Shown here: one piece after another, positions 1 through 5,070 of the stretch
Numbering within the stretch: position 1 is the first letter of the stretch
How the letters are laid out: the number at the start of each line of letters is the position of its first letter
NCBI GenBank assembly: GCA_002421915.1
Contig: DISA01000073.1
Coordinates: 22,221-30,555 of the forward strand
DNA length: 8,335 bases
DNA from: Gallionellaceae bacterium UBA6222
GTDB taxonomy: Bacteria; Pseudomonadota; Gammaproteobacteria; Burkholderiales; Gallionellaceae
Reading direction: 5' to 3'
Translations under genes and position numbers: made by a program
Notes under the pieces: model-generated
Told to the model about the DNA's origin: nothing
The model's input: only the letters and a program-made list of their open reading frames with translations
Databases searched by the model: none

Positions 1-422
1 AGGGGCGCGGCTTCGCGGTGGTGGCAGACGAAGTGCGCAAGCTGGCAGAAAAATCCGCCCAGTCGGCCAACGAGATCGATCAGGTGACCAACTCTTTGGG
101 CCAGAAGACCGATCTGGTTGAAGCTGCCGTGCAGGCGGGGCTGCGGTCTTTGCAGACGACACAGGAGCAGGTCGAGCATGTTGCCGAGGTGCTGGCCGGA
201 ACGGGTGATGCGGTCAGGCAATCCAACCACGGGATCAGCGATATCGCGGCATCGGTCAGCGAGCAAAGTCTGGCCAGCACCGAGATCGCGCGCAACGTGG
301 AAAAGATCGCGCAAATGTCGGAAGAGAACAATGCGGCAGTGCGCTCGAACAGCGAGGATGTCGTGCGCCTGGAAGGCTTGGCCAGAGAGTTGCAGGGGGC
401 GGTGAGCAGGTTCAGGGTTTAA
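1..422 (+). CDS. Methyl-accepting chemotaxis protein, C-terminal fragment (5' end outside window)
   Basis: This is the end of a chemoreceptor signalling domain. The frame is open from base 3 and reads GRGFAVVADEVRKLAE, the descending side of the MCP hairpin tip that contacts CheA and CheW; the full gene must begin left of the window, so the GTG codons near base 18 are not the start. About 140 residues remain, forming the C-terminal coiled-coil arm with the SEQSLASTEIARNVEKIA region, and the protein ends SRFRV with stop TAA at 420-422. There is no NWETF-type CheR-binding pentapeptide. The whole fragment aligns without gaps to the end of the MCP at 3400-5019 (1-422 against 4598-5019), including 98 identical bases, so the two are paralogues from a fairly recent duplication or are homogenised by gene conversion. 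Its sensor domain cannot be known from this window. Confidence 0.95.
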   Translation, partial: GRGFAVVADEVRKLAEKSAQSANEIDQVTNSLGQKTDLVEAAVQAGLRSLQTTQEQVEHVAEVLAGTGDAVRQSNHGISDIAASVSEQSLASTEIARNVEKIAQMSEENNAAVRSNSEDVVRLEGLARELQGAVSRFRV

Positions 423-516
423 CCCATACCGCTTGCCATGGACTTGCGAAGTGTTGGCGGATCATGCCGGCGGTCATCAAAATTCCCGGATATTTCACCG
501 ATACTTACCTGCTCCC
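423..516. other. Intergenic segment after partial MCP; no gene seen
   Basis: These 94 bases separate the MCP stop codon from the probable end of the IS remnant. I see no ORF, no GC-rich hairpin with a T-run that would terminate the upstream gene, and no promoter I would defend. The stretch around 473-490 (GGTCATCAAAATTCCC) is vaguely reminiscent of terminal sequences of IS21-family elements, but there is no istA/istB coding sequence, so this is only a hint that the gap is a patchwork of insertion debris. Confidence 0.4.
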
Positions 517-790
517 TGACAGTGTGCGGAGTCTGATTTAGCGGACGGGATCATCATTTTTATGTTGCTGTGGTGGCGTAACACCGGGTGGCGAATTCAG
601 GCGGAATCTGATTGCCGATCTTTGCGTGCCGCCGGATGCGATTGTAGAGCACCTCGATGTATTCAAAGGCGACTTGTTTGGCTTGCTCGCGAGTCCCGGA
701 GCGATAGTGATGCAAATTTTCTGTTTTTATCGTGCCGAAGAATCTCTCCATCGGCGCGTTGTCCCGGCAATTTCCTTTGCGGCTCATTGG
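517..790 (-). mobile_element. Truncated IS3-family insertion sequence (right end only)
   Basis: The region contains the 3' end of an IS3-family orfB on the - strand, followed by about 43 bases of non-coding sequence up to TGACAGTGTGCGGAG starting at 517. IS3-family elements normally end in TG...CA, so 517 is the likely outer end; this boundary is inferred and was not confirmed against a second inverted repeat. The left part of the element (orfA, most of orfB, left inverted repeat) is missing, and no matching CACTGTCA end appears at higher coordinates, so target-site duplications cannot be identified. The inner break lies at about 788, where the protein similarity stops. The remnant sits about 25 bases upstream of the promoter-bearing repeat at 813. 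Confidence 0.7.
560..787 (-). pseudogene. IS3-family transposase (OrfB) C-terminal remnant
   Basis: The 75-codon frame begins MSRKGNCRDNAPMERFFGT and continues with YIEVLYNRIRRH and IPPEFA, the hallmark C-terminal part of IS3-family OrfB integrase-type transposases. In that family the E of the MERFF segment is the third acidic residue of the DDE catalytic triad; both aspartates would lie in the missing upstream part, so the fragment cannot be active. Complete OrfB proteins are usually near 270-300 residues, so about a quarter remains. Upstream of the ATG at 787-785 the frame reads only PWNGNP back to a stop at 808-806, whereas intact relatives typically have a serine before MSRKGNC, which puts the break at about 788. 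The ATG is an internal codon of the original gene and probably not a used start. Stop TAA is at 562-560. Confidence 0.88.
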
Positions 791-812
791 GTTTCCATTC
801 CATGGCTAGCTT

Positions 813-911
813 GCCCGGAAAATCCACTCAATCCTGCAAACAGGCAGGCATCTCCTGCGCTGCTCTCCTAAAGAAAATTTGTTTTGTGCCGCTAGAGTAA
901 TTAGCCAGAAA
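813..911 (+). repeat. 99-bp promoter-bearing repeat, copy A (upstream of NIT-MCP)
   Basis: This segment aligns without gaps to 3135-3233 with about 14 mismatches by eye (about 86% identity). The most conserved blocks are GGAAAATCCACTCAATCC, GCAAACAGGCAGG and CTAAAGAAAATTTGTTTTGTG. Similarity stops just upstream of 813 and at about 911, far short of either MCP coding region. The block holds a sigma-28-type promoter and, upstream of it, a short inverted repeat (CCTGC...GCAGG, 833-848) that is imperfect in copy B. It looks like a duplicated or shared receptor promoter module. Confidence 0.85.
869..895 (+). promoter_or_regulatory. Sigma-28 (FliA) type promoter of the NIT-MCP gene
   Basis: TAAAGAAA (869-876), an 11-base spacer (877-887) and GCCGCTAG (888-895) match the enterobacterial FliA consensus TAAAGTTT-N11-GCCGATAA in spacing and in nearly all key positions (TAAAG, GCCG, TA). 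Transcription would start near 902, giving a leader of about 125 nt before the ATG at 1029. An equivalent element at 3191-3217 lies upstream of another MCP, which supports a real function. Placement under the flagellar class-3 regulon follows from known FliA targets such as MCP genes. Confidence 0.82.
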
Positions 912-965
912 GACTTGTGTATGGAAAATCATGGCGAGGGAATACCGATTGGGTTTTATGGATTG

Positions 966-979
966 TTGCCGTCCGGCAA
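966..979. repeat. Short inverted repeat TTGCCG-TC-CGGCAA in leader
   Basis: A perfect 6-bp inverted repeat with a 2-base centre lies in the predicted untranslated leader of the NIT-MCP, about 50 bases before its start codon. It could be an operator half-site pair or a small RNA hairpin. No counterpart exists in the leader of the MCP at 3400, and no T-run follows, so it is not a terminator. The function is unknown and a chance occurrence is quite possible. Confidence 0.3.
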
Positions 980-1028
980 TGTACACGCGAAGCCTTTACA
1001 AAAATAAAATATACAACCGAGAGGGGAT

Positions 1029-3011
1029 ATGAAAAATTCGACAATAGTGCAGCGGCTCGTGCTGTTGACGGCGATACCTGTGACGGCGCTGGTTTTGTCT
1101 TCCGGTATGCTGATTTGGGACAGCTTCGGCCGTTACCAAAGCGCAATTCAGGCGCGCAGTATTATGGAGGTGGCTGTTGCGGCTGGCGATTTAATCCACC
1201 CCATGCAGACTGAGCGCGGCTATACCGCCGGTTTTGTTCAGTCCAAAGGCGGGAAATTCACGGATACGCTGCCGGGTACACGCACCCAAACTGATGACAA
1301 ACTTGTGGCTTACAAGCGGCTGCTGTCAGGGATCGATACCAGTTCAATGCCGGGGTTGAGGAAGGCCGTCGAAGAAGCACAGCACAAGCTCGATGGATTG
1401 GCCGGGATGCGCGAGCAAGCCAATCAGTTTTCCATTCCGGCTGCGGAAACATCAGCTTTCTTCACCGATACCATCGGCTATCTCCTGGAGGTGATGAGTA
1501 CTGCAGCCGGGCACAACAGCGACCCGGAAATCGCGAAACAGCTTTTGACCTACCATAATTTCTCAAATGCCAAGGAAAACGCAGGGCAGGAGCGTGCATT
1601 GACTGCGCCGATATTTGTCTCCAACAAGGTTGAGCCTGCCCAATACAGAGCCATCTTGAGCAGGATATACAAGCAGGAAGCCTATCTGGATGCATTCATG
1701 GATTCGGCGAGCGAGCAGGAAAAGGATGCCCTCAAAAAAGTCCTCGGTGGCGATGCGGCAAATGATGTGCAACACATGCGTGCCGTGGTTGCCGAGCGAG
1801 CTGCACAGGGCGGGTTTAATGTGGATCCGGCTGTTTGGCTCAAGCGGATCACCGACAAGATCAACGGCTTGTATGACGTCGAACAACTGGTTACGAGAAA
1901 TATCGATGCAGACGTCAATGACTTGCTGTCGACCAGCCGCACACTTCTTCTGTCGCAACTGATACTGGCGGTGCTTGCAATCGCAATCGCCGTGGCAGCG
2001 GCGGTGTGGGTGGCACGCAGCGTGAACCGGCCATTAAAGGCTGTTGTGGATTCGGCCGAGTATGCGGTTGCGCATGATGATTTTACCCGCAACATTCCAG
2101 AGGAGGGCACACTGGAAACGGTGCGTGTGGGGCAGGCGATCAATCGGCTGATGGAAAAGTTCCGCGGCATCATTTTGGATGCCACCCGCTCCAGCGAGGG
2201 CATTACGGGCGCGTCCAGTGCACTGGCTGTTTCCAGCAGCCAGGTCAACAAGAGTTCGTCCGCACAGTCGGATGCTGCCTCAACGGTTGCCGCAGCCGTT
2301 GAGGAGGTCTCCGTTAGTGTCAGTGAGACCGCCGTCAATGCCCGCAATGCGGGCGAGATTGTCGGGAAATCCCGTGCCAGAATCGAAAGCACGCTTGCCG
2401 TCATGAACGAGACGGTGCAAAACGTTAACGGAATTGCCGCACTCATTCGCCAGTCGGATACGAATGTGGGGCGGCTCGACCAAAGTTCGAAGAAGATCGG
2501 CGGCATCATTCAGGTTATCCGTGAAGTTGCGGACCAGACCAATCTGCTTGCATTGAATGCAGCGATAGAGGCGGCACGCGCCGGCGAGCAGGGCAGGGGA
2601 TTCGCGGTGGTAGCGGATGAAGTGCGCAAACTGGCGGAGCGCACCTCGAATGCGACCACGGAGATCGCCTCGCTCATCGGCGGCATCCAAACGCATGTCG
2701 GCGAGACCGTCACCGGGATGCAGCAGGCCAATACCCAGGTGACGGAAAGCCTTGAGCTCGTCGGCAGGACGGAGACCGCACTACGCAGCATCGGTGACGA
2801 TTCGGGCGAAGTGGCAAGCAATGTGCAGAATATCGTTGATGCAATACGCGAACAGGATGCGGCGATTCACCAGGTTGCGGCGAATATCGAGAAAATCGCA
2901 CAGATGGCCGAGGAGAACAGCGTTACGGCCAGAACAAACAACGACACAGCGTTGCAACTTGATCAGTTGTCCGGCGTGCTCAAGGAATCGGTAGCACGAT
3001 TCAAAGTGTGA
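1029..3011 (+). CDS. Methyl-accepting chemotaxis protein with periplasmic NIT domain
   Basis: A 660-residue inner-membrane chemoreceptor. Order: short cytoplasmic N-terminus, TM1 about 9-30, periplasmic domain about 31-304, TM2 about 305-329, HAMP about 330-382, signalling coiled coil to the C-terminus with the hairpin tip at about 502-539 (DQTNLLALNAAIEAARAGEQ). The periplasmic part has the NIT (nitrate- and nitrite-sensing) signatures QTERGYTAGFVQSKG (60-74) and NAKENAGQERALTAPIF (180-196). In the NIT protein NasR, ligand nitrate is held by two arginines; R63 and R189 here are the likely counterparts (inference). Ligand is therefore probably nitrate/nitrite or a similar small anion, unproven. 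The start at 1029 is chosen because GAGGGG precedes it at 1021-1026 and the next Met (residue 27) would cut into TM1. It ends ARFKV and lacks a CheR pentapeptide tether. A sigma-28-type promoter lies upstream; the downstream MCP has its own, so this gene may be monocistronic, although no clear terminator is visible. Confidence 0.95.
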   Translation: MKNSTIVQRLVLLTAIPVTALVLSSGMLIWDSFGRYQSAIQARSIMEVAVAAGDLIHPMQTERGYTAGFVQSKGGKFTDTLPGTRTQTDDKLVAYKRLLSGIDTSSMPGLRKAVEEAQHKLDGLAGMREQANQFSIPAAETSAFFTDTIGYLLEVMSTAAGHNSDPEIAKQLLTYHNFSNAKENAGQERALTAPIFVSNKVEPAQYRAILSRIYKQEAYLDAFMDSASEQEKDALKKVLGGDAANDVQHMRAVVAERAAQGGFNVDPAVWLKRITDKINGLYDVEQLVTRNIDADVNDLLSTSRTLLLSQLILAVLAIAIAVAAAVWVARSVNRPLKAVVDSAEYAVAHDDFTRNIPEEGTLETVRVGQAINRLMEKFRGIILDATRSSEGITGASSALAVSSSQVNKSSSAQSDAASTVAAAVEEVSVSVSETAVNARNAGEIVGKSRARIESTLAVMNETVQNVNGIAALIRQSDTNVGRLDQSSKKIGGIIQVIREVADQTNLLALNAAIEAARAGEQGRGFAVVADEVRKLAERTSNATTEIASLIGGIQTHVGETVTGMQQANTQVTESLELVGRTETALRSIGDDSGEVASNVQNIVDAIREQDAAIHQVAANIEKIAQMAEENSVTARTNNDTALQLDQLSGVLKESVARFKV

Positions 3012-3134
3012 CGGCGGAGTCGGTAGTCTTGCAGCAAAACCATAACCGGACTTGGGTATCACACCATTTTTCTTGGGCGGAAATATTTTTGGTGACCCAC
3101 CCCGTCGCCAAGACTGGGGAGGCTGTTTCTCTCT
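3012..3134. other. Intergenic region after NIT-MCP; no gene seen
   Basis: These 123 bases lie between the NIT-MCP stop codon and the second promoter repeat. They contain no plausible coding sequence. The only hairpin-like element is CCCC...GGGG around 3099-3119, weak and without a following T-run, so I do not call a terminator. The composition is clearly less GC-rich than the flanking genes, with two T-rich stretches near 3064-3090. Confidence 0.5.
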
Positions 3135-3233
3135 GTCTGGAAAATCCACTCAATCCCGCAAACAGGCAGGTATCTCCCGCACTATTCACCTAAAGAAAAT
3201 TTGTTTTGTGTCGCTAGAGTACCAAACCAGAAA
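3135..3233 (+). repeat. 99-bp promoter-bearing repeat, copy B (upstream of 4HB-MCP)
   Basis: This is the second copy of the segment at 813-911, at a constant offset of 2322 bases and without gaps. Most differences are C/T or G/A transitions and cluster between the CAGGCAGG block and the -35 element and again after the -10 element, while the promoter core and the GGAAAATCCACTCAATCC block are nearly unchanged. That pattern is what selection on a regulatory module would leave. Immediately at its right edge lies a small palindrome CCAGA-AAA-TCTGG (3227-3239) not present in copy A. Confidence 0.85.
3191..3217 (+). promoter_or_regulatory. Sigma-28 (FliA) type promoter of the 4HB-MCP gene
   Basis: TAAAGAAA (3191-3198), 11-base spacer (3199-3209), GTCGCTAG (3210-3217). 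The -35 box and spacer sequence are identical to those of the promoter at 869-895; the -10 box differs by one base (GTCG instead of GCCG), which departs from the FliA consensus and might weaken it. Transcription would begin near 3224 and could run through the 4HB-MCP, the PAS/heme receptor and cheV-cheY, since no other promoter is apparent before those genes. Confidence 0.78.
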
Positions 3234-3399
3234 ATCTGGATGAGGTTGGATCGGAGTGGGAGCGCGCAATTGGTGGGACTGGTTTCTCCAGTTGGCCGGT
3301 GGATGTGCGCGGGGTTTACGAGGTTGTATGTACGGTGGAACTGCAGAGCGTAGCCACCTTTATTCTGGCCGCAGGGTGGCGTTAAAAAAGGAGTTGATG
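3224..3399 (+). promoter_or_regulatory. Long leader of the 4HB-MCP with alternative hairpins
   Basis: The predicted untranslated leader is about 175 nt. It contains ACTGG-TTTCT-CCAGT (3278-3292) and a GCCACC block (3353-3358) that can pair either with GGTGG upstream (3334-3338) or with GGTGGC downstream (3375-3380). The downstream pairing ends eight bases before the AAGGAG ribosome site (3388-3393). Mutually exclusive hairpins beside a ribosome site can control translation, but five- and six-base stems are weak evidence. The frame is open back to about 3256, but the encoded peptide resembles no MCP N-terminus, so I treat this stretch as untranslated. Confidence 0.35.
3388..3393 (+). promoter_or_regulatory. 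Ribosome binding site that decides the 4HB-MCP start
   Basis: AAGGAG lies 6 bases before the ATG at 3400 and only 3 bases before the ATG at 3397. This favours 3400 (MLDDMKIGTRL) as the start, and rejects the much longer reading frame from a GTG at 3256, which would add 48 residues before TM1. Confidence 0.8.
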
Positions 3400-5019
3400 A
3401 TGTTGGACGATATGAAAATTGGCACGCGCCTGATATTTTTGATGGTCTCGTTGCTGGTATTGGCAACGGTGGTCGGCGGGATGGGTCTGTACGTCTCCAG
3501 CCACACGAATAACTCGATGCAATCAATGTATAGCGACCGCCTGATCGCCCTGGATCAATTGAACGTGGCCAATGAAAGAGTCCTGCACAACCGCGTGGCG
3601 ATTATCAATGCCACTTTGTATCCGGAGAAGGCAGAAAAATATCGTAAGGAAGTGGAAGACAACATCGCGCTGATTGGCAAGAACGTGGATGGGTATATGG
3701 CCAGCTACATGACGCCCGAAGAAAAAGCATTGGCTGAAAAGATGCTGGAGGTGCGCAAGCGCTATGACGAAGAAGCGCTCAAACCCGCCATGGAGTTGAT
3801 GCAGAAAGGAGATGTTGCACAATTGAAATTGCATTTGGATAAAGTGCGCACCTCGTATTATGAGGTGAAACCGCTCCTGGAGCAGTTGGTTGAACTGCAA
3901 AAGCGCGAAGCCGAAAAATTATACATCGATTCCGAAGACAGTTATAAGACCATGCGTCTGGTATCCATCATCCTGCTTTTGCTGGGTGCGGCATTGTGCG
4001 GCGCGTTGGGATTCTCGGTCGTCCGCGGTATCAACCGCTCGGTAGATGATCTGCGTGTGGTCATGGTCAGGATGTCGGCGGATGGCAATCTGGGTGTACG
4101 GGTCAAGGTCTATGGCAAGGATGAGATCGGCGAGGCCGCGACAGCATTCAACGCACTGATTGACGGTTTTGCCAACATCATCCGCCAGGTGCTGGAGGGT
4201 GCCGCCACCGTGTCCAGCACGGCAGCGCAATTATCCGTCTCTTCAACACAAATCGCGCAGGGATCCCAGGCACAAAGTGAAGCGGCAGCTTCCACGGCAG
4301 CGGCAGTGGAAGAGATCACCGTGAGTATCAATTCGGTGGCAGCGAATACCGAGGATGTGCGCAAGCTATCCGAGAAGAGCGCGCAGCAAACCGAGCAGGG
4401 TAACCAGAGCGTCACCGCAATGATCGGCGAGATCACTCGTGTGCAGGAAGCGGTCAAGCAGATCGCGGGCTCGGTGAAAGAATTTGTTGACAGCACGCAC
4501 GCCATTGCCGGCATGACGCAGCAGGTGAAAGACATCGCCGACCAGACCAACCTGCTCGCGCTGAATGCGGCGATCGAGGCGGCACGCGCCGGCGAACAGG
4601 GGCGAGGTTTCGCGGTGGTGGCAGACGAAGTGCGCAAGCTGGCAGAAAAATCCGCCAAGGCGGCCAACGAGATCGATCGGGTGACCAACTCGCTGGATCA
4701 GCAATCCGCCTCAGTTGAGGTGGTGGTGCAAACCGGTTTGCGTTCTTTGCAGGCGACACAGGAGCAGGTCGGGCGCGTCTCCGCTGTATTGACCGAGGCG
4801 GGTGAAGCCGTCGCCCAATCTAGCCACGGTGTGAGCGATATTGCGGCATCGGTCAGCGAGCAAAGTCTGGCCAGCACCGAGATCGCGCGCAACGTGGAAA
4901 AGATCGCGCAAATGTCGGAAGAGAACAATGCGGCAGTGCGATCCAACAGCGAGGATGTCGTGCGACTGGAAGGACTGGCGAAGGAGTTGCATGGCGCGGC
5001 AAGCCGATTCAGGGTCTAA
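3400..5019 (+). CDS. Methyl-accepting chemotaxis protein, four-helix-bundle sensor type
   Basis: A 539-residue inner-membrane chemoreceptor, close to the size of E. coli Tar/Tsr. Order: MLDDMKIGTR, TM1 about 11-33, periplasmic all-helical domain about 34-184, TM2 about 186-207, HAMP about 207-260, signalling coiled coil with hairpin tip about 381-417 (DQTNLLALNAAIEAARAGEQ), C-terminus SRFRV. The periplasmic part (NSMQSMYSDRLIALDQLN, then long charged helices with few glycines) fits the 4HB_MCP_1 family. The Tar/Tsr-type aspartate/serine-binding arginines are not obvious, so no ligand is proposed. No NWETF tether is present, which implies that adaptation enzymes act without the pentapeptide or that another receptor provides it. 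The last 422 bases align to the partial MCP at the left edge. The PAS/heme receptor starts 51 bases downstream with no terminator between, so the two genes are probably co-transcribed. Confidence 0.95.
   Translation: MLDDMKIGTRLIFLMVSLLVLATVVGGMGLYVSSHTNNSMQSMYSDRLIALDQLNVANERVLHNRVAIINATLYPEKAEKYRKEVEDNIALIGKNVDGYMASYMTPEEKALAEKMLEVRKRYDEEALKPAMELMQKGDVAQLKLHLDKVRTSYYEVKPLLEQLVELQKREAEKLYIDSEDSYKTMRLVSIILLLLGAALCGALGFSVVRGINRSVDDLRVVMVRMSADGNLGVRVKVYGKDEIGEAATAFNALIDGFANIIRQVLEGAATVSSTAAQLSVSSTQIAQGSQAQSEAAASTAAAVEEITVSINSVAANTEDVRKLSEKSAQQTEQGNQSVTAMIGEITRVQEAVKQIAGSVKEFVDSTHAIAGMTQQVKDIADQTNLLALNAAIEAARAGEQGRGFAVVADEVRKLAEKSAKAANEIDRVTNSLDQQSASVEVVVQTGLRSLQATQEQVGRVSAVLTEAGEAVAQSSHGVSDIAASVSEQSLASTEIARNVEKIAQMSEENNAAVRSNSEDVVRLEGLAKELHGAASRFRV
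4843..4940 (+). repeat. 98-bp block identical to 246-343 (paralogous MCP 3' ends)
   Basis: Bases 4843-4940 are identical to 246-343 at a constant offset of 4597, inside a 422-base ungapped alignment of the two MCP 3' ends. A second identical run of 48 bases covers the hairpin-descending segment (12-59 against 4609-4656). Between these the copies differ at many sites, including non-synonymous ones, so conservation is patchy. Synonymous sites are also identical in the 98-bp block, which protein constraint alone does not explain. Confidence 0.9.
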
Positions 5020-5070
5020 CTTTCCGCAGATGGTGATGGCCGGGGCGGATGAATAAAGGGGGTTGAAATC

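Noticed and set aside
562..900. + strand open frame of 112 codons across the IS remnant and promoter repeat
   Set aside because: It reads antisense to the transposase remnant and then through the promoter; no ribosome site or family resemblance.
1015..1028. TTTACA/TATACA-like boxes near 996-1016 as a sigma-70 promoter for the NIT-MCP
   Set aside because: Their spacing is about 9 bases, far from the 16-18 required, and the start codon follows too closely.
1682..2509. Long open frame of 275 codons on the - strand inside the NIT-MCP
   Set aside because: It lies wholly opposite a clearly coding gene, is rich in Ser/Thr/Ala as expected from antisense of MCP helices, and has no recognisable domain.
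3099..3119. CCCC...GGGG hairpin as a terminator after the NIT-MCP
   Set aside because: The stem is only about four base pairs with a 12-base loop and no T-run directly after it.
3256..3399. In-frame N-terminal extension of the 4HB-MCP from a GTG codon at 3256
   Set aside because: The added residues do not resemble an MCP N-terminus, they would precede TM1 by about 50 residues, and a good AAGGAG site with correct spacing precedes the ATG at 3400.
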